Notes: generated by a model not told the origin, from the letters alone. Positions 23,680 through 32,858 are shown, numbered from the stretch's first letter. The stretch: 42,696 nt of DNA from an uncultured Roseovarius sp. (GCF_947259555.1 NZ_CAMYMD010000063.1:1-42696), one strand, 5' to 3'. Program-made: numbers and translations.

Positions 23680-26232
23680 ATGAGCACATTCGACGAATCC
23701 GACGCCTTCGAAGGCGCCAGCCTCGCCGCCCGCGCCATGGCCGCGCGGCCCGCGCCCTATCTCGATGACCTGAACCCCGAGCAACGCCGCGCCGCCGAAA
23801 CGCTCGACGGCCCGGTGCTGATGCTGGCAGGGGCGGGCACCGGCAAGACCAAGGCGCTCACGACACGCATCGTGCATCTGCTCAATACCGGTCGCGCGCA
23901 CCCCAATGAGATCCTCGCCGTGACCTTCACCAACAAGGCCGCCCGCGAGATGAAGGAGCGCGTCGGCCGCCTGATGGGCGAGCGGGTCGAGGGCATGCCG
24001 TGGCTCGGCACCTTTCACTCGATCTGCGTCAAGCTGCTGCGCCGTCACGCCGAACTTGTTGATCTCAAATCGAATTTCACCATCCTCGACACCGATGACC
24101 AGCTGCGCCTGCTCAAACAATTGGTGCAGGCCGCGGCCATAGACGACAAACGCTGGCCCGCCCGGATGCTCGCCGGGATCATCGACCAGTGGAAGAACCG
24201 CGCCTGGACGCCCGACAACCTGCCCGCCGCCGAGGCCAGTGCCTATGACGGCAAGGGCCCCGCGCTCTACCGCCAGTATCAGACCCGGCTCAGGGAATTG
24301 AACGCCGTCGATTTCGGCGACCTGCTGCTGCATGTGGTGACGATCTTTCAGAAACACGATGACGTGCTGGCGCAATATCAGCGCTGGTTCAAATACATCC
24401 TCGTGGACGAATATCAGGACACCAACGTCGCACAATATCTCTGGCTGCGCCTGCTCGCGGGCGGACATCGCAACATCTGCTGCGTCGGCGATGACGATCA
24501 GTCGATCTATGGCTGGCGCGGCGCTGAGGTGGGCAATATCCTGCGGTTTGAAAAGGATTTTCCCGGCGCCGCCGTGATCCGGCTGGAACAGAATTACCGC
24601 TCCACCCCGCATATCCTCGCCGCCGCGTCAGGTGTCATCGCGGGCAACCGCGACCGGCTGGGCAAGGAACTGTGGACGCAGAACGAAGAGGATGGCTACA
24701 AAGTTAGACTAATTGGTTATTGGGATGGCGATGAGGAAGCACGGTGTGTTGCGGAAAAGATTGAGTCACTAATTGACGGTAGCGCACAAGAGGCGATCCA
24801 TCGAACAAACCCACGTTCAAAAACAATTCTGCAAGAGTTCGAACGACTCTCAAAAAAAGGTGTACTTGGCGAAGTCCGTACAACAGACCAACTTTACGAG
24901 CGCTTCAGGTCGCAGAATAGCCCGCTAGTCGAGTACAAGACGCGAAGACTAATGTGGGACCTATCGGAAAGGAAAAATCGAAATGAGCCACTTGATCCAG
25001 CATTTCGCAAATACAGTCATGAAGAAATAGCCATCCTCGTGCGCGCCTCGCACCAGATGCGCGCCTTCGAGGACCGGTTCCTCACCATCGGCCTGCCCTA
25101 CCGCGTCATCGGCGGCCCGCGCTTTTACGAGCGGATGGAGATCCGCGACGCGATGGCCTATTTCCGCCTCGTCACCTCGCCTTCTGATGATCTGGCCTTC
25201 GAGCGGATCGTCAACACCCCCAAGCGCGGCCTCGGCGACAAGGCGCAGCAGACCATCCAGCGCATCGCCCGCGACAATGGCGTCTCGCTGGTCGATGGTG
25301 CGGCGCTGGCGGTCGAGCAGGGCGCGATCAAGGGCAAGGGCGCGGCGGCCCTGCGCGACCTTGTCGTGGGCCTCGCCCGCTGGGGCCGGATGACCGGCGA
25401 CAACGATCTCACCCATATGGAGCTGGCCGAGATCATCCTCGATGAGAGCGGCTACACCACCATGTGGCAGAACGACAAGACGCCCGAGGCCCCGGGCCGC
25501 CTCGAAAACCTCAAGGAACTCGTCAAGGCGCTGGAAGGCTTCGAAAACCTGCAGGGCTTTCTCGAACATGTCAGCCTGATCATGGACAACGAAAGCGAGG
25601 AGTCTGAAGAAAAGGTCACCCTGATGACCCTTCACGCCGCCAAGGGGCTGGAGTTTCCCGCCATATTCCTGCCGGGATGGGAGGACGGGCTATTTCCCTC
25701 GCAACGCTCGATGGATGAGTCGGGCACGCGCGGGCTGGAGGAGGAACGGCGCCTCGCCTATGTCGGCATCACCCGCGCCGAAGAGGTCTGCACCATCTCC
25801 TTCGCCGGCAACCGCCGTGTCTATGGCCAGTGGCAATCGCAACTGCCCTCGCGCTTCATCGACGAGCTGCCCGAGGCGCATGTCGAGGTGCTGACCCCGC
25901 CGGGCCTCTACGGCGGCAATTACGGCGCGGCTGCAGGCGGGATTGAGACCCGCGCCGCCGAGGCCAATGTCTACAATTCTCCCGGCTGGCGGCGCCTGCA
26001 ATCGCGCAGCGGCGAGCGACCGATGAGCCAGCCGCGCGAATCCAGATCACCGGTGATCGACGCGCAGGCGGTGAGCGCCCATATTGTGGGCGAGCGCGTC
26101 TTTCACCAGAAATTCGGCTACGGTGCCATTCTGGGCATCGAGGGCGACAAGCTCGAGATCGAGTTTGAAAAGGCAGGTGTCAAAAAGGTCGTCGCACGCT
26201 TTATCAGCGGCACGGATGACGTGCCGTTCTGA
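23680..26232 (+). CDS. uvrD: UvrD/PcrA-type ATP-dependent DNA helicase
   Basis: 850-residue superfamily 1A 3'-5' helicase for nucleotide excision and mismatch repair. Motifs in order: Walker A LAGAGTGKT (about 49-57), Ia VTFTNKAAREMKER, Walker B LVDEYQDT (241-248), III GDDDQSIYGWRGA, IV EQNYRST, V VTLMTLHAAKGLEFP and VI RRLAYVGITRAEE. A C-terminal tail VFHQKFGYGAILGIEGDKLE matches UvrD/PcrA. Residues about 340-449 are encoded by DNA of unusual composition and include roughly 80 residues between DEEARCVAEKIE and EIAILVR where relatives I recall have a much shorter link. ATG 23680 gives the normal N-terminus. The reading frame is intact. Confidence 0.95.
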   Translation: MSTFDESDAFEGASLAARAMAARPAPYLDDLNPEQRRAAETLDGPVLMLAGAGTGKTKALTTRIVHLLNTGRAHPNEILAVTFTNKAAREMKERVGRLMGERVEGMPWLGTFHSICVKLLRRHAELVDLKSNFTILDTDDQLRLLKQLVQAAAIDDKRWPARMLAGIIDQWKNRAWTPDNLPAAEASAYDGKGPALYRQYQTRLRELNAVDFGDLLLHVVTIFQKHDDVLAQYQRWFKYILVDEYQDTNVAQYLWLRLLAGGHRNICCVGDDDQSIYGWRGAEVGNILRFEKDFPGAAVIRLEQNYRSTPHILAAASGVIAGNRDRLGKELWTQNEEDGYKVRLIGYWDGDEEARCVAEKIESLIDGSAQEAIHRTNPRSKTILQEFERLSKKGVLGEVRTTDQLYERFRSQNSPLVEYKTRRLMWDLSERKNRNEPLDPAFRKYSHEEIAILVRASHQMRAFEDRFLTIGLPYRVIGGPRFYERMEIRDAMAYFRLVTSPSDDLAFERIVNTPKRGLGDKAQQTIQRIARDNGVSLVDGAALAVEQGAIKGKGAAALRDLVVGLARWGRMTGDNDLTHMELAEIILDESGYTTMWQNDKTPEAPGRLENLKELVKALEGFENLQGFLEHVSLIMDNESEESEEKVTLMTLHAAKGLEFPAIFLPGWEDGLFPSQRSMDESGTRGLEEERRLAYVGITRAEEVCTISFAGNRRVYGQWQSQLPSRFIDELPEAHVEVLTPPGLYGGNYGAAAGGIETRAAEANVYNSPGWRRLQSRSGERPMSQPRESRSPVIDAQAVSAHIVGERVFHQKFGYGAILGIEGDKLEIEFEKAGVKKVVARFISGTDDVPF
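24697..25026 (+). other. Low-GC foreign patch within uvrD
   Basis: By hand count, 24721-25020 is about 47% GC against 68% in the 60 bases at 25081. It uses AGA, CTA, ACA and ATT codons that flanking DNA avoids. It stays in frame and encodes both family-like residues (KVRLIGYWDGDEEAR) and an extra charged helical stretch between them and AILVR. Confidence 0.8.
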
Positions 26233-26265
26233 CAGGCCAAAACGGCGGGATTGGGGGTTTTTTTG

Positions 26266-26297
26266 CCAAGAAGAAACTGTGGCGCGTTTCTTCTTGG
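26266..26297. terminator. 12-bp hairpin between convergent genes
   Basis: CCAAGAAGAAAC (26266-26277) pairs perfectly with GTTTCTTCTTGG (26286-26297) across an 8-nt loop, next to a run of seven T's at 26258-26264. It lies between the ends of uvrD (+) and the saccharopine dehydrogenase gene (-), fitting a two-way terminator; it may also be a dispersed palindromic repeat. Confidence 0.5.
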
Positions 26298-26335
26298 TTC
26301 AAATACCCGCCTTGTCGGACACGGGGCCTGGCGTG

Positions 26336-27478
26336 TCAGGCGAGGTGATCGACCACGTGCAAATGCTGCGCAAGCCGGTCCACCTCTCCCAGATACCGCG
26401 CAAGCAGCTTAGGGTCATGCGGGGCCGGGGTGACACCTGCCGGAATCTCGCGGTTCAGCACCGATTCGACGGCGAGCGACACCGGAATCGACACCAGCCG
26501 CGCCATCGCCGTGCCGCGCGCGTCGCCCCAGGCGTCCATCACATAGGTCTTGTGCCAGACCGGTTCCCCGGCCTGTTCTGCCTTGAGATCGACGCAAAGG
26601 ACAACACGGTCCGCTTCACCCTCGTCATACGCATGCTCTTGCCAGAACTGATCCGACATCTCCTTGAGACGCGCGTCACCCGCGTCACCCTCCAGCGTCT
26701 CGATCTCGGCGAAGATGTCCTTCCACGCCTCCGACCAGCCACCCAGCCGCAGTGTGCCGCGCACGAAATCCTTGATCCGCCAGTCGGGATCGAACCGGTA
26801 ATCGGCGATGAAGGGGATCGAATCACGGTTGGGGTAGACCTCGAAGGTCTCAGGGCTTGGCAGCGGCGCGTCGTAGCTTGAGAGCGCATCCCAGGGCCGC
26901 GCCACATTGAGTTCCGAGAAATCCCGGATCGAGCGTGACGGCGAGCGCAGCGCCTTGAGCACGCCAAGGGGCGACCAGCTGAATTTGTAGCGGAACGGAT
27001 TAGGCACTTTCGGTACGCCGCCGCAATAGGAGGTGAACGACAGGTCATTGCCCGCATCGCACGCCTCCGACGCGCGATACTCGGCCACCAGGTGATGCGC
27101 CATCAGGTGGTCGATGCCGGGGTCAAGGCCGATCTCGTTGACGAAGCTTAGCCCCTTGTCGCGTGCGGCCTCATCAAGCGCCCGCATCTCGGGCGCGATG
27201 TAGGAGGACGACACGAAATGTGCATCCTTGGACAGGCACAGCTCCGCCAGCGGCACATGCCAGTCACCGGGCAGCATCGAGACGACGACATCGCCGGGCT
27301 GTAGCGCCTCGGCGAGCGCGTCCTTGTCAAAGGCGTTGATCCGGTCGGTCAGGTCGCCCACGGCCGCCTCTGCCTTGTCGGTCGAGCGGTTCCAGACGGC
27401 CACGTCATGGCCCGCCTCGATCAGCCGCCGCAGACCGGGAATGGCCGACAGGCCGGTGCCGCACCAATGGATTGTCAT
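26336..27478 (-). CDS. Saccharopine dehydrogenase family protein (Lys9/SDH-like)
   Basis: 380-residue NAD(P)-dependent oxidoreductase. An N-terminal Rossmann part (MTIHWCGTGLSAIPGLRRLI, then VAVWNRSTDKAE) precedes a saccharopine-reductase-type body: VVSMLPGDWHVPLAELC, NEIGLDPGIDHLMAHHLV, SYCGGVPKVPNPFRYKFSWSP. The last two blocks are hallmarks of glutamate-forming saccharopine dehydrogenase. It starts 3 nt after the stop of the next gene, whose product resembles the lysine-forming enzyme; GGAGG lies 8 nt before the ATG. Together they could interconvert lysine and aminoadipate semialdehyde through saccharopine. Direction of flux is not given by sequence. Confidence 0.88.
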   Translation of the reverse strand: MTIHWCGTGLSAIPGLRRLIEAGHDVAVWNRSTDKAEAAVGDLTDRINAFDKDALAEALQPGDVVVSMLPGDWHVPLAELCLSKDAHFVSSSYIAPEMRALDEAARDKGLSFVNEIGLDPGIDHLMAHHLVAEYRASEACDAGNDLSFTSYCGGVPKVPNPFRYKFSWSPLGVLKALRSPSRSIRDFSELNVARPWDALSSYDAPLPSPETFEVYPNRDSIPFIADYRFDPDWRIKDFVRGTLRLGGWSEAWKDIFAEIETLEGDAGDARLKEMSDQFWQEHAYDEGEADRVVLCVDLKAEQAGEPVWHKTYVMDAWGDARGTAMARLVSIPVSLAVESVLNREIPAGVTPAPHDPKLLARYLGEVDRLAQHLHVVDHLA

Positions 27479-27481
27479 GTC

Positions 27482-28537
27482 TCAGACCTCCTTCATATGT
27501 TTCTTGTAAGTATCCTCGGCCCGCGCCCAGACCCCGTGATCGAGCGCGTCGAGCGTCAGCAGGGATGGCAGTAATTGCCCTGCGTAATCCTTTGAGGATT
27601 CCACCGGCAGGAGCGAGGGCAGGTTGTCGATGGCCATCACGTCGAGCGGCGGCGCATCATGGACGCGCACCGCAGGCGAGGCCCATGAGGTGGCCGTGTC
27701 GTAGACCGGCACCGGGTTGTAATCGCTGTCGGGGTCGCAGGCCACGTCGCCGATCACGGTCAGGCGGCGGGGCTGATCGAGCGCGGATTTCGGCACGAAC
27801 ACCGGCGTGCCGGGGCGTGCGAAGATGCAGTTGAGGAAAATGTCGTGACCGAGGATTTCGGGGAACGGCCCGCCACCCGCAGTCTCGGCCATGTCCCAAC
27901 GGGTGACGGTCACGCCCATGGCCTCGCACAGATCCGCCGCCCCGGTGCCGACACGGCCAAGCGCGCCAATGACGATGGCCGTGGGGCGGTCCTTGCCCGC
28001 AGTATCAAGCTGCGTGCCGAGCATTGTCAGCAGCGCATCGCGCCCCGGATAGGTCTCGACCGGCGGGCAGGTGCCGCCGCCCTGTTGCGCCGCCCATGTC
28101 ATCAGCGACACCGCCGCCCCCGCATAGCCCGCCCAATAGCCGAAGGCGGCGACGCGGCGGCCATCCTCGTCCACCAGATATTCCAGATCATAGAGCGTCC
28201 CACCGCCCTCCTTGAACCGCGCGAGCAGGCGCTTGCCCGCATGCTGCCCCTTGAAGGCATGACCGAACATGATGTGGCGATGCGGCAGGGCCGTGTCGTC
28301 CTCGGGCAGTTCCTTGAGGCCAAAGACGATCGCACCCGACGGGGCAGAGGGCCAGGAATTCTCCGCCGCGATCTCGCAGCCCGCCGCAGCATAGCCGTCA
28401 ATCGGGATGGCGCGGTTGTGGCTGTCCTCCACCGTCACGCGGATGCCTTTGGCGATCAGCTGCGCGGCCCCCGCAGGCGTCAGCCCCACGCGTTCCTCGT
28501 TGGGCCGCTGTTCGGCCCGGACCCAGAGATGTGTCAT
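27482..28537 (-). CDS. Saccharopine dehydrogenase, lysine-forming type (Lys1-like)
   Basis: 351 residues, related to yeast Lys1 and to the lysine-ketoglutarate reductase half of plant and animal LKR/SDH. Signatures: HLWVRAEQRPNEERVGLTP at the N-terminus with its conserved Arg, FGLKELPEDD, MFGHAFKGQHAGKRLL, and the NAD-binding IVIGALGRVGTGAADLCEAM. IGDVACDPDSDYNPVPVYD and DNLPSLLPVESS are family blocks. First gene of the pair, with the Lys9-like gene overlapping its transcript just downstream. GST is upstream on the same strand, 10 bp away. Confidence 0.9.
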   Translation of the reverse strand: MTHLWVRAEQRPNEERVGLTPAGAAQLIAKGIRVTVEDSHNRAIPIDGYAAAGCEIAAENSWPSAPSGAIVFGLKELPEDDTALPHRHIMFGHAFKGQHAGKRLLARFKEGGGTLYDLEYLVDEDGRRVAAFGYWAGYAGAAVSLMTWAAQQGGGTCPPVETYPGRDALLTMLGTQLDTAGKDRPTAIVIGALGRVGTGAADLCEAMGVTVTRWDMAETAGGGPFPEILGHDIFLNCIFARPGTPVFVPKSALDQPRRLTVIGDVACDPDSDYNPVPVYDTATSWASPAVRVHDAPPLDVMAIDNLPSLLPVESSKDYAGQLLPSLLTLDALDHGVWARAEDTYKKHMKEV

Positions 28538-28547
28538 GCGGGTGCCC

Positions 28548-29162
28548 TCAGATCATGTTGTCGGCGATGACCTGCGCCACCGATGCGCGGCCGCGCATCG
28601 CCTCGATGAAGGCAGTGATCTTGGGGTAATCCGCCACGGTCACACCGTCCCCCTCCAGCCAGTTGCAGGCGACAAAGAGATAGGGATCGGCCAGCGAAAA
28701 TGTCTCGCCCAGCACATACGGCCCTTGCAGCATGTGGTTTTCGACATGGGTTGCGCTTTCGGTCATGGTCTGCACCGACTTCGCCTTCATGTCATCAAAC
28801 GAGCTTTGCTGATCGGCCCACCTGTGGCTGCGCATCTTGTGGGCGTGGTTCACATGCATGGTCGAGGCGAGATAGCACATCGCCTCGCGCATCTTCGCGG
28901 CCTCATAGGGGTCCGAAGGGCGCAGCCCGGCGGCGGGCGCGATATCGGCGATGTAATCAAGGATCGCGCCGGTTTCGGTCAGGATGCCCTGATCGGTAAC
29001 AAGCGCGGGTACGCGACCCTTGGGGTTGATCGCCTGATACTCCGGCCCGGTCTGCTCTCCGGCGCGGAAATCAAGGCGAACGGGGTCGAAATCAAGCCCT
29101 GCCTCGTGCAATGCGATGGCGGTGGCAATGGCGATGGTGCCCTTGGCGTAATAGAGTTTCAT
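28548..29162 (-). CDS. Glutathione S-transferase family protein
   Basis: 204 residues. N-terminal thioredoxin-fold domain: MKLYYAKGTIAIATAIALHE, NPKGRVPALVTDQGILTETG with the cis-proline and the glutathione-binding Thr/Glu pair. The C-terminal helical domain includes PYVLGETFSLADPYLFVACNWL. Cytosolic; substrate unknown. ATG 29162 follows AGGAAA at about 4 nt. A longer frame reading into the phosphatase gene is not real. Same strand and close to the saccharopine genes, so possibly one unit. Confidence 0.93.
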   Translation of the reverse strand: MKLYYAKGTIAIATAIALHEAGLDFDPVRLDFRAGEQTGPEYQAINPKGRVPALVTDQGILTETGAILDYIADIAPAAGLRPSDPYEAAKMREAMCYLASTMHVNHAHKMRSHRWADQQSSFDDMKAKSVQTMTESATHVENHMLQGPYVLGETFSLADPYLFVACNWLEGDGVTVADYPKITAFIEAMRGRASVAQVIADNMI

Positions 29163-29179
29163 GGCGCGTTTCCTGTTGT

Positions 29180-29830
29180 TCAGATGAAGGTACGGGCATG
29201 CGCCCGATCGGGTGTGTCGAGATGCGGCGTGGCGTTGAACGTGCCCAGCATCAGCATGTCGTGGACATGTTCCAGCCGGTGTAATGAGCTGTTCATCACC
29301 TGCAGCATGACCTTGGACATGCCGGGAATATCCAGCCCGAGCGTGTGCCGCATCACCATGCCGATCACACCCCCCGAGGTGACGATCAGAATACGCCCGG
29401 GATGATGGCAGATATCGTCGATCAATCCGGTGATCCGGGTGGTGAAATGCTCGAACGTCTCGGGCACATCCACAAGGTCGCCGCGCGCCCAATGCTCGAT
29501 CACCTGCGGCAGGTAGCGGGCGAATTCGGTGGCGTCCGAAGGCGCGGGGATGCCGTGCTGCGCCTCGATGGCCTGCGCAAGCGCGAAATAGCTCAGCTCG
29601 TCAAGCCGCGCATCCTGTTCGGTGATCGCGTATCCCATGGCCCGCGCGGTGCCGGTCTGACGATGCAGCGTGCCGGTGATCACATGGTCGAAATGCGGAT
29701 TGGTGCCGCGCAGATGCGCGCCCAGCCATTCCGCCTGCTGCACGCCCAGAGGCGACAGCCGGTCATACCCCGCCTCGTCGGTGGCATGGCTGTTGGCTTG
29801 CCCGTGTCGCACCAGAATGAGTTCCGCCAA
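29180..29830 (-). CDS. Histidine phosphatase family protein
   Basis: 216-residue phosphoglycerate mutase-like phosphatase. The catalytic RHG motif with phospho-acceptor His is in LILVRHGQANSHA; the second catalytic His lies in ILIVTSGGVIGMV or the following MRHTLGL region, and HVITGTLHRQTGTARAM is typical of the fold. Substrate unknown. Starts at TTG 29830, supported by GGGAGG at 7 nt. The GST gene starts 17 nt after its stop, on the same strand. Confidence 0.9.
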   Translation of the reverse strand: MAELILVRHGQANSHATDEAGYDRLSPLGVQQAEWLGAHLRGTNPHFDHVITGTLHRQTGTARAMGYAITEQDARLDELSYFALAQAIEAQHGIPAPSDATEFARYLPQVIEHWARGDLVDVPETFEHFTTRITGLIDDICHHPGRILIVTSGGVIGMVMRHTLGLDIPGMSKVMLQVMNSSLHRLEHVHDMLMLGTFNATPHLDTPDRAHARTFI

Positions 29831-30044
29831 AGTCTTGCCTCCCGCATTTCCCGCGCGACGTTAGCGCCGCGCGTCAGCGGGTTAAAGGTGGAGGGGGAAA
29901 ATAATCGCAGATCCCGGAGCTCGAAGGTCGTGTCAGCAGAGTGCGGCACTCAGCATCTTGGCGCAAAGTATTGGTGAGGTGTCGGGATTGACCTTACCCC
30001 AAAGCCTGCTGCATGGTCTAACGGCGCAAGCAGGGAGGCGACGC

Positions 30045-32819
30045 ATGTCCAACGTGGTAAAACTTACGCTTGATGGCAAAGAGGTCGAGGCCGAGGCCGG
30101 TCAGACGATCTGGGAAGTGGCGCATGGACGCGGATTGGTGATCCCGCATCTGTGTCACAAGCCGAGCCCCGGGTATCGCCCCGATGGCAATTGCCGTGCC
30201 TGCATGGTCGAGGTCGAAGGCGAGCGCACGCTTGTGGCCTCCTGCATCCGCGAGGCGAAAGACGGCATGGTCGTCACCACCAATTCGAACCGCGCGGAAA
30301 GCGCGCGCAAGATGGTGGTCGAGATGCTTCTGGCCGATCAGCCCGAGCGTGACACCTCGCACGACGCCTCCAGCCACCTGTGGGACATGGCCGATGCCAA
30401 TGGCGTGACCCATAGCCGGTTTCCCAAGCTCGATAGCGACCGTGTTCCGCTGCTCGATGACAGCCACGTCGCGATGCGCGTCAATCTCGATGCCTGCATT
30501 CAGTGCAACCTGTGCGTCCGCGCCTGCCGCGAGGTTCAGGTCAATGACGTGATCGGCATGGCCGGGCGGGGCCACGATGCCTACCCGGTGTTTGATTTCG
30601 ACGACCCGATGGGCGAGAGCACCTGCGTGGCCTGCGGCGAATGCGTGCAGGCGTGCCCCACCGGCGCGCTGATGCCCGCCTCGGTGATGGACGACGCGCA
30701 GCAGGGCGACAGCGCCGATTATGACGAAGAGGTCCAGAGCATCTGCCCGTTCTGCGGTGTCGGCTGTCAGGTGTCGCTCAAGGTCAAGGAGGGCAAGGTC
30801 AAGTATGTCGAGGGGATCAACGGCCCCGCCAACGAAGGCCGGCTTTGCGTCAAGGGGCGCTTTGGCTACGACTATATCCACCATCCGCACCGCCTGACCA
30901 AGCCGCTCATCCGCCGCGAGGATGCGCCCGAGAAGGGCCTCAATGTCGATCCCGGCAACTGGCACGAATTCTTCCGCGAGGCAGAGTGGGACGAGGCGCT
31001 CGACCTGACAGCGGGCGAGTTGAAGCGGCTCAAGGACGCCCATGGCGGCGCGACCGTCGCGGGCTTTGGCAGCGCCAAATGCACCAATGAAGAGGCGTAT
31101 CTCTTTCAGAAATTCATCCGTCAGGGCTTTGGCCATAACAACGTGGATCACTGCACGCGGCTCTGCCATGCCTCCTCCGTGGCGGCGCTGATCGAGAATG
31201 TCGGCTCGGGGGCTGTGACGGCCACCTTCAACGAGATCGAGAATGCCGATGTGGCGATCATCATCGGCGCCAACCCGATCGAGAATCACCCTGTCGCCGC
31301 GACCTATTTCAAGCAGTTCACCAAGCGCGGCGGCAAGCTCATCGTGATGGACCCGCGCGGCGTGGGCATGCGCCGGTTTGCGACCCACATGTTGCAGTTC
31401 AAGCCCGGCGCGGATGTCTCGATGCTCAACGCGATCTGCCATGTGATCGTCGAGGAAGGGCTCTACGACCAGCAATATATCGAGGCCTTCACCGAAAACT
31501 GGGAGGCCGAAAAAGAGCATCTGGCGCAGTTCCCGCCCGAGAAGATGGAGGCGATCTGCGGCATTCCCGCCGAGACACTGCGCGCCGTGGCGCGCGAGTT
31601 CGCCACGGCGAAATCGGGCATGATCTTCTGGGGCATGGGGATTTCCCAGCATATCCACGGCACCGACAATTCGCGCTGCCTGATCTCTCTGGCGCTGATG
31701 TGCGGCCATGTCGGCCGCCCCGGCACCGGGCTGCATCCGCTGCGCGGCCAGAACAACGTGCAAGGAGCGTCGGATGCGGGTCTCGTGCCGATGTTCCTGC
31801 CGGATTATCAGACCGTGACAGATGACGGCGTGCGCAATGCTTTCACCGAGGTCTGGAAGTCCGACGATTTCTCGAACCAGAAGGGCCTCACCGTGACCGA
31901 GATCATGGATGCGGTGCACGAGGACAAGATCAAGGGCATGTATATCCTCGGCGAAAACCCGGCCATGTCCGACCCGGATGTGGAGCACGCCCGCGACGCG
32001 CTTGCCAAGCTGGAACATCTGGTGGTGCAGGACATCTTCATCACCGAGACAGCGAACTATGCCGATGTGATCCTGCCTGCCTCGGCCTTTTACGAGAAAT
32101 CCGGCACCGTCACCAATACCAACCGTCAGGTGCAGATCGGGCGGCGCGCGGTCAGCCCTCCGGGCGAGGCGCGCGAGGATTGGGAAATCACGATGCAGCT
32201 GGCCAATCGGATGGGGCTGCAATGGCGCTATGACAGCCCGGCGGACGTGTTTGCCGAGATGAAGGTCAACATGCGGTCGCTCGACAATATCTCGTGGGAC
32301 CGGCTGGAGCGTGAGAACGCCGTGACCTACCCGTGCAAGACGCCCGACGGGCCGGGCGAGGCGGTGGTCTTTGGCGACGGTTTCCCGCGTCCCGAAGGCC
32401 GGGCCAAGTTCACGCCCGCCTCGATCATCCCGCCTGACGACGTGCCGGATGCGAATTACCCCATGATCCTGACGACGGGGCGGCAGTTGGAGCATTGGCA
32501 TACCGGCTCCATGACCCGCCGCGCGAGCGTACTCGACGCGGTCGAGCCAGAGGCCAACTGCTCGATGCACCCCGCAACCCTGCGCAAGCTTGGGGTTGAG
32601 CCGGGGGGCATGGTGCGCCTGACGACGAAACGTGGCTCGATCAGCATCATGGCGCGGGCTGACCGGGCGGTGTCGCCTGACATGGTGTTCCTGCCCTTCG
32701 CCTATGTCGAGGCGGCAGCGAACATCCTGACCAATCCGGCGATTGATCCCTATGGCAAGATCCCCGAGTTCAAGTTCTCGGCGGTCAAGGTCGAGGCGGC
32801 GACAGTCGCGGCGGAGTGA
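30045..32819 (+). CDS. fdhF: Formate dehydrogenase alpha subunit (molybdopterin, FeS)
   Basis: 924-residue NAD-linked-type formate dehydrogenase catalytic subunit (also called FdsA/FdhA). N-terminal 2Fe-2S domain (cysteines near 37, 50, 53 and 69), two 4Fe-4S clusters (CIQCNLCVRAC and CVACGECVQACP), the MopB 4Fe-4S site CPFCGVGC, then the molybdopterin domain. The metal ligand is cysteine, not selenocysteine, in VDHCTRLCHASS, with the conserved His next to it. C-terminal MGD-binding part: LTTGRQLEHWHTGSMTRR. ATG 30045 has GGGAGG at 6 nt. Genes for the beta and gamma diaphorase subunits are not adjacent, so partners must be elsewhere or the enzyme uses another acceptor. Confidence 0.95.
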   Translation: MSNVVKLTLDGKEVEAEAGQTIWEVAHGRGLVIPHLCHKPSPGYRPDGNCRACMVEVEGERTLVASCIREAKDGMVVTTNSNRAESARKMVVEMLLADQPERDTSHDASSHLWDMADANGVTHSRFPKLDSDRVPLLDDSHVAMRVNLDACIQCNLCVRACREVQVNDVIGMAGRGHDAYPVFDFDDPMGESTCVACGECVQACPTGALMPASVMDDAQQGDSADYDEEVQSICPFCGVGCQVSLKVKEGKVKYVEGINGPANEGRLCVKGRFGYDYIHHPHRLTKPLIRREDAPEKGLNVDPGNWHEFFREAEWDEALDLTAGELKRLKDAHGGATVAGFGSAKCTNEEAYLFQKFIRQGFGHNNVDHCTRLCHASSVAALIENVGSGAVTATFNEIENADVAIIIGANPIENHPVAATYFKQFTKRGGKLIVMDPRGVGMRRFATHMLQFKPGADVSMLNAICHVIVEEGLYDQQYIEAFTENWEAEKEHLAQFPPEKMEAICGIPAETLRAVAREFATAKSGMIFWGMGISQHIHGTDNSRCLISLALMCGHVGRPGTGLHPLRGQNNVQGASDAGLVPMFLPDYQTVTDDGVRNAFTEVWKSDDFSNQKGLTVTEIMDAVHEDKIKGMYILGENPAMSDPDVEHARDALAKLEHLVVQDIFITETANYADVILPASAFYEKSGTVTNTNRQVQIGRRAVSPPGEAREDWEITMQLANRMGLQWRYDSPADVFAEMKVNMRSLDNISWDRLERENAVTYPCKTPDGPGEAVVFGDGFPRPEGRAKFTPASIIPPDDVPDANYPMILTTGRQLEHWHTGSMTRRASVLDAVEPEANCSMHPATLRKLGVEPGGMVRLTTKRGSISIMARADRAVSPDMVFLPFAYVEAAANILTNPAIDPYGKIPEFKFSAVKVEAATVAAE

Positions 32820-32830
32820 CCGCGCCATTG

Positions 32831-32858
32831 CGCGCCCCGTGCCGAGTGGCGGGGCGCG
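32831..32858 (+). terminator. Strong hairpin after formate dehydrogenase gene
   Basis: CGCGCCCCG (32831-32839) pairs perfectly with CGGGGCGCG (32850-32858), a 9-bp GC stem with a 10-nt loop, 11 bp after the stop. No U-run. Likely separates this gene from the cobalamin genes. Confidence 0.5.

Noticed and set aside
24697..25026. Intein in uvrD
   Set aside because: No N-terminal Cys/Ser splice block, no C-terminal HN, and far too short; the segment contains normal family residues.
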